A stretch of 64,000 nucleotides of DNA, taken from assembly GCF_036588685.1 (NCBI RefSeq), contig NC_086381.1:46499431-46563430 (forward strand). Direction: 5' to 3'. This document shows, in pieces, positions 47,401 through 54,187 of the stretch. The translations under genes were made by a program, and so were the position numbers. This DNA comes from Mytilus trossulus (lineage: Eukaryota > Mollusca > Bivalvia > Mytilida > Mytilidae). Position 1 is the stretch's first letter. Each line of letters starts with the position of its first letter. The notes below the pieces were generated by a model that saw only the letters and a list, made by a program, of their open reading frames with translations, was not told the origin of the DNA and did no database searches.

Positions 47401-49373
47401 TACATGCTATAGGGGCATATACAATAGTCCGGGTGGATTTTGCTTTTACCACAGGCCCACCATGGGCAGCCCACCCGTGCCAACCCTAGCTATAATCTCT
47501 TTTATTGTAAAAATAGTGATTACAAATGCTTATCTGCTTTTTTCAATTGACTGTATGTACTTGCCAGTGTTTTGATTAAACAAAAGAAATTGCATGCCCA
47601 CTCCTATGGGTGGGCAGAGTGGACAAGCTAGATATTTGGCCCACCTGGTGCCCACTCCCACTGTGGACGGGTGGATAAAGCAAAATCCACCTGAGCTGTA
47701 GTATATATATATGTATATATATACCACTAAGGTTGAATGACATCTAATCTATATCAGAAATTATCATTATAATAGCAATTACATACTTTCCACATATCCT
47801 ATCCCGTCTATGACCTGACGATAAAATGGGTTTTGATTAGGAACCAGAGTAGTGTCTGGTGCGTCAATATATATGTTCCTTTCTGGCACTCTTAAATGAT
47901 AACTCAAATTAATGATTTTTACTCATTTGACTGATTTTAGGAATAGTTCCCCATTTCAACTATTTGGCAGGTTCTTCCCAACCTGGCAACCACTAAGGCT
48001 GAACCAGCAACCTGATAAGGTTTTCAGCATAACTACTAGTCTAAGAACAGGATATTGCAATTTAAACTTTTACAAATCAACAATATGCCCAGCACTCATC
48101 AACAAATGCAGCTGTGGACAAGTAGAAACAGTTGACCATTACCTACTGGATTGTGAAAATTATGAGGAGGCTAGAGAAAAACTCCGCTCAGCACTCTACT
48201 TCATAACAGCAAAACTAACACTTGAATCTGAAGTATTGTTAGCAACAACAGAAAATGATAATTACAAACATCACATAGAAGATATTCAACATTTGTTAGG
48301 GGTCTTTATTAAAGATACTGGAAGGTTCACAAAATAGATAGTTAAGGTTTTATAAGGGTTAATTATTTATTCAATTTTAATTTATTTTTTTGGGTAATTA
48401 ATTATTTAATTATTTATTTAGTTATATATTTTTTCTGCAGTGCCACATCATAAATACAAATGTACCAATGAGTTTTATACAAAAGTCACGTAAATTTACC
48501 CCCAGTGTGATTCAAATTACAGAGAGATTATACATGTTATATGGGGACGAAGTCCCCAATTACGGTAGAAAAATCAATAAAAAAAAAAAAAAAAATCGGG
48601 AAAATTTCCCGAATTTTTCATTGTACTAATGAACTCAAAATCGTTAACTTTTTTTTTCAGATCTACTTCCTGTTCCGGTTTTCCACGCATTTGCGCAGAT
48701 AACTGTCTTGTTTGCATGAGACTTTGAATTTTTTTTTTATTTATCAGTCTAGTGAAATATTACATTGGATCTCAATACAAATTCAATTTTAATAATTGTT
48801 TGATATGAAAAAAACGTTTATCTGATGAAAGCGTTTCTTTTGTTTACATCGAATATGACGTCATAACTTAAAGAACGTCACAGCTAATTCCCTAACAACA
48901 GAACCAAAATCGGGAATGTTAAGCACGGTATTTCGTTTTCTTTTATCAACATTTTGAATGAAAAAAATAATACATACAGACTTCGTCCCCATTCACAGGT
49001 TACGCCTGCCTCATATTAGTGTCAAGTTGACACTTCTAAAGACTAAAGACTATAGAAAAGGCGATTTAAATAGTTTCAACAAAAATCTAAATTTCAGAAT
49101 GCTTCATTTCTCCTAAAAACTTTTTTTTTCTTTTTACTTATTTCAATTTTCATTAATATAAGGGAAAGGGGGAGGTAATTCACTAATGAATATTTTTTTT
49201 GGTTTTTTTTCTGTTGAAATTCATTAAATGTAAATTTTCCATGCATAATTTTGGAAAAAGTAAAAATATTCCGTCTTGTTTGAGGTGAAAAATAGTATAA
49301 ATACATACTACGATGGAAATAAAAGCAATTTTGTGCATGTTACAATGCCAACAACCATCCACCACGTCTCCAT
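32248..49373 (-). CDS. ALG8: ALG8, dolichyl-P-Glc:Glc1Man9GlcNAc2-PP-Dol alpha-1,3-glucosyltransferase (13 exons, complete)
   Basis: ALG8 is a multi-span ER membrane GT-C enzyme. It moves the second glucose from dolichyl-phosphate-glucose onto the lumenal lipid-linked glycan before transfer to protein. Joining 13 exons at GT/AG sites gives 523 codons with every junction in phase, close to the 526 residues of the human protein. Landmarks: [13 protein letters not shown] (29-41) and [14 protein letters not shown] (49-62) in the first lumenal loop, [20 protein letters not shown] (190-200), [15 protein letters not shown] (263-277), [20 protein letters not shown] (369-378) and TSVYCAIG near the C-terminus. 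The His/Asp-rich first loop is where GT-C catalytic residues lie. The short N-terminus is a single hydrophobic segment. Introns of 392-3415 bp carry many mobile elements. The two neighbours are unrelated in function. Confidence 0.97.
32695..32840 (+). repeat. Interspersed repeat, GTCAGACAGA family, in ALG8 intron 12
   Basis: GTCTGTACCAAAATGTTATA, GTTTGTCTGCTGACCAAACG and TTTTGTCTGACATTTTGTCA recur, inverted and diverged, at about 57600-57750 in the RPS10 intron. Confidence 0.65.
32954..33553. mobile_element. MITE-like element with 25-bp TIRs in ALG8 intron 12
   Basis: The ends read TAGAGTGGGGTGCTCATTTT and, inverted, TAGAGTGGGGCGCCCATATT, both followed by TGCCA: about 25 bp with three mismatches. 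The 600-bp interior has no coding content. Its right end lies 20 bases from the exon 12 donor. Confidence 0.75.
33574..33646 (-). CDS. ALG8: ALG8 exon 12
   Basis: Acceptor TTTCTTTGCAG|AAACTG, donor TCTACAG|GTAAGT. Encodes the hydrophobic [20 protein letters not shown] segment. A TIR-bounded 600-bp insertion starts about 20 bases past the donor. Confidence 0.94.
34234..35017. mobile_element. Non-autonomous element with TTAAGGATGTA ends, ALG8 intron 11
   Basis: The left end is TTAAGGATGTACACCTCTGA and the right end inverted is TTAAGGATGTATTCTTCTGA, about 20 bp with three mismatches over 784 bp. TTAA at both ends would fit a TTAA-target family such as piggyBac, but the inner bases are not the usual CCC start, so the superfamily is open. 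Confidence 0.75.
35334..35431 (-). CDS. ALG8: ALG8 exon 11
   Basis: Acceptor CTATTTTGTAG|TTTATT, donor AAGCAG|GTAAGT. Encodes [20 protein letters not shown] followed by [12 protein letters not shown]. Confidence 0.96.
35985..36138. mobile_element. Short CAGTGGCGGAT MITE with 5-bp TSD, ALG8 intron 10
   Basis: Ends CAGAGGCGGATTTAGG and ATCCGCCACTG are inverted repeats. GTTCA flanks both sides (35980-35984 and 36139-36143). The ends match those of the hAT remnant at 45800-47056. The interior holds two GGGCCCCC-type GC-rich blocks in inverse orientation. Confidence 0.85.
36201..36340 (-). CDS. ALG8: ALG8 exon 10
   Basis: Acceptor CTATTTTCAG|CCAGCA, donor CATTCAG|GTAATT. Encodes [20 protein letters not shown] and [13 protein letters not shown], a hallmark of the ALG6/ALG8 family. 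Confidence 0.98.
36430..36600 (+). repeat. Interspersed repeat, TTCCGTTAGGAAC family
   Basis: Repeated phrases TCGGAACAAATATTCTATAC, TTTATTCCGTTAGGAAC and GGAACTTATATTATGA recur inverted at about 51815-51920 (TTCCTAACGGAATAAATGG, TAGAATATTTGTTCC). Confidence 0.7.
36690..36820 (+). repeat. Solo 3' tail of the SQLIRYSRA retroelement family, ALG8 intron 9
   Basis: TTTAACCATGGTGTTGTCAG, TTTATTATCAACTATGTTTG and CCCTTTAGTATCTTTCATCT match the far end of the retroelement tail at 45.7 kb. Confidence 0.7.
37240..37379 (-). CDS. ALG8: ALG8 exon 9
   Basis: Acceptor TTATTTTTAG|GTAAAA, donor ATACTG|GTAAGG. Encodes the loop ending [20 protein letters not shown] and the membrane segment [12 protein letters not shown]. 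Confidence 0.97.
37405..37700 (-). repeat. GGGGCAT-family repeat, partial, ALG8 intron 8
   Basis: GAATGTGTCCATAGTACACT, CACTATCATTTTCTATG and CTTCATCAAAAACTACCTTG match the inverted form of the copy at 25671. It begins about 25 bases upstream of the exon 9 acceptor. Confidence 0.7.
37880..38070 (-). repeat. Interspersed repeat, ACGGCCTTCAAC family, ALG8 intron 8
   Basis: Inverted copy with AAGATGTGGTGTGAGTGCCA, ATGAGACATCTC, GTCAATGTACGGCTTTCAAC and ATAAAGGGCCCCAAAAT. Confidence 0.75.
38111..38231 (-). CDS. ALG8: ALG8 exon 8
   Basis: Acceptor TTATTTCAG|GATCAG, donor TTGTTTT|GTAAGT. Encodes [20 protein letters not shown], then [11 protein letters not shown], nearly invariant in ALG8. Confidence 0.98.
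38746..39014 (-). repeat. GGGGCAT interspersed repeat, inverted, ALG8 intron 7
   Basis: It contains TGCCCCACTTGCACTATCAT, AACTACCTCGACCAAAAACT, GAATGGACGCACAGACCAGA and CCCCTCTTCTATCATATGTG. It ends within about ten bases of the exon 7 donor. Confidence 0.85.
39025..39134 (-). CDS. ALG8: ALG8 exon 7
   Basis: Acceptor TATCTGTATAG|GTGTAG, donor GTGATG|GTAAGT. Encodes [20 protein letters not shown] and a membrane segment ending [16 protein letters not shown] repeat ends about ten bases past the donor. Confidence 0.95.
39478..40590. mobile_element. Foldback MITE split by a 1-kb insertion, ALG8 intron 6
   Basis: The left piece (39478-39520) GAAATGACTAATATTTTTTC TGTCTATTCG pairs with the inverse of the far right end, GAATGACTGTAATATTTTTT CTGTCTATG (about 40556-40590). 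A hairpin with a CCCGATACGGG loop (40494-40540) is the centre. Removing 39521-40488 restores one continuous foldback of about 145 bp. Confidence 0.85.
39521..40488 (+). mobile_element. CTAGAGGCTCT / GGTGAGCTAAAA element, copy 1
   Basis: Starts CTAGAGGCTCTAAAGAGCCT GTGTCGCTCACC and ends GGCCAGGTGAGCTAAAAA. The GCTCACC near the start and GGTGAGC near the end are inverted. Inside, a roughly 400-bp block with AACCCAACAACGGGTTGTCC and TTATTCGCCAAAAACTGCAT occurs twice (about 39620-40010 and 40010-40415). There is no transposase. Copy 2 is at 43971-44988. Confidence 0.8.
40767..40887 (-). CDS. ALG8: ALG8 exon 6
   Basis: Acceptor CCTATTTCAG|AGTAGA, donor GATG|GTAAAT. Encodes the segment with [20 protein letters not shown], including the conserved FKHIYLY. 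Confidence 0.97.
41482..41549 (-). CDS. ALG8: ALG8 exon 5
   Basis: Acceptor AGTTTTCAG|ACATCC, donor TATGAG|GTTTGT. Encodes [20 protein letters not shown], a strongly conserved segment of the family. Confidence 0.96.
41587..41742. mobile_element. Nearly perfect 156-bp palindrome (foldback MITE), ALG8 intron 4
   Basis: AGGATTAAACACATTTTTTC TAGAGGTTATTGATGTGTAA on the left is matched almost exactly by the inverted right arm. The arms are about 73 bp and the centre is AGTCCGAAGGACT. The few mismatches lie near the centre, so the copy looks young. Confidence 0.95.
42680..42870 (-). repeat. Interspersed repeat, ACGGCCTTCAAC family, third intronic copy
   Basis: Inverted diverged copy in ALG8 intron 4 with TTTTGTGGTATGAGTGCCAA, TGAGACATCTCTCCATC and ACTACAGCAAGCTACAAAGG. 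Confidence 0.7.
43024..43145 (-). CDS. ALG8: ALG8 exon 4
   Basis: Acceptor TTTTTTTCAG|ATTTTG, donor GATC|GTATCC (weak beyond GT). Encodes a variable Lys-rich loop and then the membrane segment [20 protein letters not shown]. It is the least conserved exon, but both joins keep the frame and give IVDHIHFQ. Confidence 0.9.
43538..43731 (-). CDS. ALG8: ALG8 exon 3
   Basis: Acceptor TTATTTTAG|GAAACT, donor AAAGA|GTAAGT. Encodes [19 protein letters not shown] through to [12 protein letters not shown] (Glu completed by exon 4). The 3415-bp intron before it holds a hAT remnant inside a retroelement tail. Confidence 0.97.
43971..44988 (+). mobile_element. CTAGAGGCTCT / GGTGAGCTAAAA element, copy 2, with triplicated 5' end
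   Basis: The 5' terminus GAGGCTCTCAAGAGCC TGTATTGCTCACC occurs three times in tandem at about 43971, 44038 and 44103. The body has four or more diverged units with GTTTGGTTTCATTCCATTCA, GTGGTTCTCTAAAAGAAG and TTAGGGTCC(C/T)ATGTTAAAC. The 3' end is GGGCCAGGTGAGCTAAAAA. It lies in ALG8 intron 2. Confidence 0.8.
45158..45200. repeat. Short hairpin
   Basis: CAAGTGTTTGGTTGATCAT and AATGATCAACCATACTTG form an 18-bp inverted repeat with a six-base loop, just upstream of the retroelement remnant. Confidence 0.8.
45223..45505 (+). pseudogene. Reverse-transcriptase-type retroelement remnant (frameshifted), ALG8 intron 2
   Basis: One frame reads [18 protein letters not shown] then [17 protein letters not shown] and breaks. 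After a deletion another frame reads [20 protein letters not shown] and ends at TAA 45503-45505. It matches the conserved C-terminal segment seen at 18711-18962. The middle (the RYSRA part) is lost. Confidence 0.8.
45800..47056 (-). mobile_element. hAT-type DNA transposon remnant with CAGTGGCGGAT ends and TCTTT duplication
   Basis: The ends are CAGTGGCGGATACAG and CTGGATCCGCCACTG. TCTTT flanks both sides (45795-45799 and 47057-47061). At 1257 bp it is much shorter than an intact element, and only the end of a transposase remains (46167-46460). It is inserted in the retroelement tail. Confidence 0.88.
46167..46460 (-). pseudogene. hAT transposase C-terminal dimerisation region (fragment)
   Basis: The open frame contains [38 protein letters not shown] and [19 protein letters not shown]. 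This fits the hAT C-terminal domain pattern (Pro/Thr-Ser-x-x-x-ERS-F-S-x-L-K-TYLR-x-TM-x-x-RL-x-x-LALL) as I recall it from KRBA/ZMYM-like hAT proteins. The catalytic DDE part and zinc finger are missing, so it cannot act as a transposase. It is antisense to nothing and in the same sense as ALG8. Confidence 0.88.
47147..47225 (-). CDS. ALG8: ALG8 exon 2
   Basis: Acceptor TTTATTTCAG|CAAATCC, donor TATGAG|GTGAGT. Encodes [19 protein letters not shown] then SKWYYE, the most conserved start of the first lumenal loop. Phase 0 at the end. Confidence 0.97.
47432..47691. mobile_element. MITE-like element with GGTGGATTTTGCTTT ends, ALG8 intron 1
   Basis: GGTGGATTTTGCTTT near 47432 is matched by its inverse near 47691. 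Inner CCCACCCGTGCC and GGTGCCCACTCCCACTGTGG are GC-rich blocks. The element is 260 bp. Confidence 0.75.
47912..48337 (+). pseudogene. C-terminus of a non-LTR (LINE) retrotransposon ORF2, ALG8 intron 1
   Basis: The frame ends with [17 protein letters not shown], then [20 protein letters not shown] and [13 protein letters not shown]. The zinc-knuckle-like CxCG-x-x-ET-x-x-H-x-LLxC motif follows the RNase H region of Jockey/I-type LINEs. Reverse transcriptase is absent, so this is a 5'-truncated copy. The sequence after the stop is an AT-rich (AATTATTTATT) tail, as expected of a LINE 3' end. It lies antisense to ALG8. Confidence 0.85.
48541..48992. mobile_element. MITE-like element with ATGGGGACGAAGTC ends, ALG8 intron 1
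   Basis: The left end ATGGGGACGAAGTCCCC and right end GACTTCGTCCCCAT form perfect 14-bp inverted repeats; the left end is itself a small hairpin. It contains CGGGAAAATTTCCCG and ATGACGTCAT, and no coding frame. Confidence 0.8.
49312..49373 (-). CDS. ALG8: ALG8 exon 1
   Basis: ATG at 49373 opens [20 protein letters not shown], the first membrane segment, and ends with TC at donor ATC|GTAGTA. A longer minus-strand open frame overlaps it in another frame and is not the gene. The join to exon 2 gives [12 protein letters not shown], which fits the family. Confidence 0.9.
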
Positions 49374-49600
49374 GTTTAGTCTTCTTCATTCACGCGTTTT
49401 GAAAATCATTTATCTTTTCAATTGACATTTTGCTCTCATAAGACCTAGAGTAAAGGATCAATAATAATCAACGAGTCGAGTTCCGAAAAAGCATAGTTAC
49501 TTTTTCCGGTAATTGATAAAAGTTAATGTCCTGCTTTGGTTCATATTAAAAGAATAAGGGCCAACGTAGGTAATAGGGAAAAATCGTATTTTGGTTTTTA
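49374..49600. promoter_or_regulatory. Putative ALG8 upstream region
   Basis: About 230 bases separate the ALG8 start from the retroelement remnant on the opposite strand. No TATA box or other core element is convincing. It is placed here by position only. Confidence 0.3.
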
Positions 49601-50035
49601 TTTTTCGACAAAAGAGATGATTTCTGCTTCCCAATTGTGAATTTTCCATTTCTAGATGGCAACATTCCAGCAGTGCCTGTATATGAAGTACATATCTCCC
49701 AGTTCAATGATACGATATTCGATTGGTTGTAACTCTCTAATGATTTCATTGAGAGAAATTTGGTGCTCACTAGGAAGCTAGTAAACCAAGAGTTCCAAGT
49801 GATGAAGTTAAAATCATTCATTCGAGGGAAAAAAATACGGACGCCCTCACGAGTTGGTTGACCGGGTGTGTATTACACGAGCAACACATGGGTGTCATAT
49901 ATGTGGAGCAGGATCTTCTTACTTTTCCGGAGCACCTGAGACCTGAGCACCCCCCCCCCCCCCCCCAAGCACGTTTTCTGGTGGGATTCGTGTTGCTAAG
50001 TCTTTTGTGTATTTTAGGTTGTGTAGATGTATATT
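49601..50035 (+). pseudogene. Second retroelement remnant with tail, just upstream of ALG8
   Basis: FDKRDDFCFPIVNFP, NIPAVPVYEVHISQF and a broken RKKIRTPSRVG-type end match the 45223 copy. The tail follows with TGTGGAGCAGGATCTTCTTA, an 18-base C run at about 49950 and GGTGGGATTCGTGTTGC. Several frame breaks mark it as an old copy. Confidence 0.75.
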
Positions 50036-51340
50036 ATTGTCAGACTTTTGACATTTCAGGGAGCAGAGCGCCTATTAGTAAATATACTTGGAGCTGTTAT
50101 GATCTGACTGTTAGAAAAAAAGCTAGGATTTGTCTTGAAACCGAAACTTTATTATTTAAACCATACATGTAATATATAGAACTGCTAAGCGCATGATACG
50201 CTTTTAGAAAATGATTTGGATATGAATACTAGTATCTTGAAAGCAACTTGCATATGTGAGGAGCTATATGAACAAAAGGTACCTGAGGACAAGAACAACA
50301 TCCAAGGTAAAACTCTGCTCGAGGGAGAATTACTAAAGTAATTTAAAATGATTGCAGTGACTTGACTGTTAGTCGGTTGCTATCCACAAATTGCAACTCA
50401 TTCAAAATGTTGACCAAATTACAATTTGTTTTATTAAACCAATTGTTCAACTGGTCAGAAATTTGAACAAGTTGTTCAGTCAAAATGTGAAAGTGCAAGG
50501 TGATAAAATAAATCATATATGATTATGCCGTTCTTTTCAAGACTTATAACATTATTTCTTGAAAAGGACCGCATATACTTATGATAAAACTAACAAGTTT
50601 AAATAATTTAATTATAAATCAAATATAAATACAGCTCGCCTAACAGCATTGTAGATCATGGTACACATATCATACACAATGTTTTTAAGGTTTCAACCAT
50701 ATTCCCTTGTATTCTCCTATATGATAGTATAGATAAGCCTAGTTTTTAGTCTCTCTGAATAACTTGTGTCTTTGAGACCTGGCAGTTGTTTTGTTACCCT
50801 TCTTTGGACTACTTTTATTTTATCAATATCGTTTGTCCTTGTATGGGGAACATACTGAACTAGCATAGTCCAAAGGAGTTCTTACCATGGTTTTATACAA
50901 TGGTCTGAATGTCTCAGTACCCAAGTATTTAAAAGTTCTTTTGTGAACTTCAAAATTTTAGTTGGCCTTATTCAATCGTTTTCTCTATAACCTTTGCTAT
51001 TGTATGATTTGTTGAGTGGTAATTGTTATTTGATTTCTTACATATTTTCATGTTTTTACATTTTTCAGGGTAAAATTTTAGTGTCCATTGGTCAATTTTC
51101 TTCTTTTGCTTTTGATTATTGTTCTTTATCATTAAATAAATTTCAATCTTGCATGTATATTCTGCTTTATTATAATTTTCAAATTTTGTACAGGTTAAAC
51201 CATTTTTTAAGCAATAATTTGTACATGTTATAACATGTAGAAGGTACTTTTGTACATGTTATAACTTGTATTTTAGCATTGTACAGGTTATAACATGTAC
51301 AATATTTTTGTACAAAATTGCAACTTGTACACGACATATA
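50036..51340. other. Gene-free stretch
   Basis: I see no supportable exon. TGTACATGTTATAAC(A/T)TGTA phrases recur several times at 51200-51330 as a short degenerate repeat. Confidence 0.45.
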
Positions 51341-51344
51341 AAAT

Positions 51345-51415
51345 TGAGAAAGGAAATGGTGAATATGTCAAAGCGACAACCACCCGACCATAGAGTAAAC
51401 AACAGCCGAAGGCAA
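51345..51415 (+). repeat. Interspersed repeat, AGAGACAACAACCCG family
   Basis: AAATGGTGAATATGTCAAAG, CGACAACCACCCGACCATAG and ACAACAGCCGAAGGC match 21960-22050. Confidence 0.75.
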
Positions 51416-51599
51416 TACATGTATTAAAACTATGAAAATCATTCAGTCAATAAACCGTTTAACCATTACTGTTTTAAAAAAGGTGTAGCCAGAGCCAAAC
51501 AACTTTCAGGAACTAGATGTCTATGCTTATAAAACTGCACACCTAAAATCAAAGACAGTATAGTATAACAAAACCGGACTGTTCTATATAAGTAGGAAA

Positions 51600-52545
51600 A
51601 ATCGCCCCACTTGTGAAAAGAGTTAAATCCCGTTATTTTCTTCTCCTACTGACTCGCCCAACTTAATGAAAAATGTAAAACCTAGATGAATATATAATTT
51701 CCGATCTGCCAACTTGCCCCACTTAATCTTATGTACACAGAATACAAGAAAACGAAAATTTGTTAAATCATTATTTTTGACACTCAACGTGATTCATCAG
51801 GTATTTTCTAGTTGTTCCTAACGGAATAAATGGTATAGAATATTTGTTCCAACAATAATAGATATTATGACAATGTTTATTACAAAGTTGGAACTTCTGT
51901 TAGGCGGAACAAATATACGTTGAGAGTTGGCATGACTTAATTCATCCGGATTTTTCTAATTTTCTTTGGTGGTGGCTAGTTGGCATTCACGTCACAAAAA
52001 ATACTGATACTCAATTATGTATGCTTTATTTCAACAAAAAGAAAAGAACTCATGACAAATTATATACCAGAAGTCCATCAAAGTTACAATTTGTAAAAGA
52101 AAAAAACATTATGTTTAGGTCAAAGAACTGTCTTCAACACGGAGCCTAGCTTTTCTCACATCAAACATTCAGCTAGCCTATAAAGGGCCCAAAAAATGAC
52201 TAGCGAAAAACCATTCGAACGGGAAAAACATGTTTATCTATTAAAGGTTTTGATAGGTATTGGTTTTATTTATTAGTGGACAGAAACATAGATATACCAA
52301 GAGATTCCATCTTTTTTCACGAGTTGGTCGAGTTGGCACTACTAAATTCATCAGGATTTGGCGAGTTTGCAGACCTTATATCAGAGATTTTTTCCGTTTT
52401 AATAAATAGAGCAAGTTATCCAACCTATTTTCTATGGGATTTTATCCTTTTCAAAAGTGTGGGGAGTTGGTAAACAAAAATGTGGGGATATTTTAAGAAA
52501 GTGGGTAGAGTTGGTGAAAAAGTGAGGTGATTAGTCATGGATTCC
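51600..52545. repeat. Decayed inverted pair of CCCCAC(A/T)TT-rich blocks
   Basis: CGCCCCACTTGTGAAAAGAG near 51603 faces, in inverse, CTCCCCACACTTTTGAAAAG near 52465. Between them lie copies of the TTCCGTTAGGAAC family (51815-51920) and, at about 52110-52240, of the ACGGCCTTCAAC family. The similarity is patchy. Confidence 0.5.
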
Positions 52546-53109
52546 TTTACACTAACAAACTTAAAATATAACTGCATACCAGACTTTAAGATAAGTTTAA
52601 CATTTATATAATGCAAAACATTCAGTCAATGAACCCACGAGGAGTTAAATCTTCCAGGAAATAAAATGTGCCATGCTAATACATCTGCACACCAAATATA
52701 ATTTCTTAAACTCGACCTTATTACAAAGTAGTGCCACCAACGTCTAAAACAGCATGCATCTTGCTTTTTAACATTTTTTGCTGACCAGTTCTTTTTTATG
52801 GCCCACGGTTGCCACCATTGATCTTCCAGAAACTCTAATATACAATCGAAAAACTGTTTCCCTTCTCATCAAGAAACTATTGGAACCAACTATGACAACT
52901 ACTTTATTCTTTGAATTTTTCAAGGTTACAAGTTTGGTAGTGCATTTCTAGTGTTTCTAGAAAAGTTCATCCATTGGTTTTATTCCACTTTTGCCAGTTG
53001 GAACAGAGTACTTGACTTATAAACAAAAAACATGAGACTTTAATCAGAAAATGTTTTTTTTTTAATTATTAATTTTTGCCAATTTCCTTATATAATTTGT
53101 CAAATCTGG

Positions 53110-53900
53110 TTCATCAATCTTATTCTTTAAAGGAACAAGCATTCTGTGACTTTAGTATTGCACAATTCCCTACCTGCTAAAAACTTATTGTACTGGAACA
53201 AAATGTTAACTTGATCTAAAACTGTCATGTTGTAATCTATACAACAAATATCAAGTCAATATCTTCAAGTAGGACTAAATAAGGCCTACTTATTGTTTCC
53301 TCTCTAAAATAGGAATGATCTAGTTGAAAATAAATGGGGAATGTGTCCATGAGAGCAGCAGGAGACACAGATGATGCCCCTGATTGCATAACATATAATG
53401 TTATGAAGGGACATAACCTCAGAACAGATACAGTGACGCTACCCAAATTGAACTTGATCCAAGTTTTGAGGTAATTAGTATTGTGTATAAGATTCATAAC
53501 ATTTGGCTGAGGCAAACAAGTTACAGAACAGAAACGAAAAATTCAGCAATTTTTCAATTTGTAAAGGGGTACAACTCTAAGAGAATTTAAAGTCAGGCCA
53601 CCAAAATTTGAACTTGATCTGTATTTTGTGGTATAAATACACATTTTGTATAAGCTTCAAAACATTTGGTTGAGGCTATCTTGAGTTGGGTGAACAGAAA
53701 CAAAAACTCAGCATTTTTTTTCTATTTGTTAGGGGGATTAACTCTAGAACGGTTAAAGTGGCCCCAACAAAATCTAAACTTGATCTGTGTTTTGTGGTAA
53801 TATGCATTCACAACATTTAGTTGAGAACAGAATCCAAATTTCGAAACTACGTAGAGACAGACAAGGGTAAAACTAAATGCCCCTTCTATTAAGGCAGGGG
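53110..53900 (+). repeat. Satellite-like repeat block related to 30420-31215
   Basis: ACAAGCATTCTGTGACTTTA, GTACTGGAACAAAATGTTAA and CAATATCTTCAAGTAGGAC echo the 30.4-kb array. From about 53500 three units with AACTTGATCTGT(A/G)TTTTGTGG and ACATTTGGTTGAGGC follow. The block closes with GGCAGGGGCATAG. Confidence 0.7.
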
Positions 53901-54107
53901 CATAGTATTGCCTTTCATAAATATACCTACATGTGTAATTAGTTTTGTTCCATTCTCTTGCAGAGGAAGAACAAATTTAACTGTCCCAATATTAAGGAGT
54001 TGTGGTAAATTTGGAAGGGGGTCCAGAAAACTTCTATAAATTTGTTGTGTGTAGCTTAACATTGAACAAAACAAAGCCATGTATGTATGTTATTTCTTTT
54101 TTTTTTT

Positions 54108-54113
54108 TTTATT
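54108..54113 (-). terminator. Candidate RPS10 polyadenylation signal
   Basis: AATAAA lies 30 bases past the RPS10 stop on the minus strand and is followed in the genome by a run of about 14 A. Confidence 0.6.
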
Positions 54114-54142
54114 TCCCCCCAAAATGTTCAATGTCCATGTCA

Positions 54143-54187
54143 CTACTGTGGGGCTTGTGATGGCTTTCCTCTTCCAAATCCACCTCT
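54143..54187 (-). CDS. RPS10: RPS10 terminal exon
   Basis: Acceptor TTATTTTTCAG|AGAGGT, encodes RGGFGRGKPSQAPQ and TAG at 54143-54145. The Gly/Arg-rich end is typical of eS10. Confidence 0.96.
   Translation of the reverse strand, partial: RGGFGRGKPSQAPQ

Noticed and set aside
47390..47727. Open frames with Gly/Pro-rich peptides on both strands
   Set aside because: They fall in the GGTGGATTTTGCTTT MITE and reflect its inverted GC-rich blocks.
49183..49389. 68-codon minus-strand frame over the ALG8 start
   Set aside because: A different frame of the same bases gives the ALG8 N-terminus that splices in phase to exon 2.
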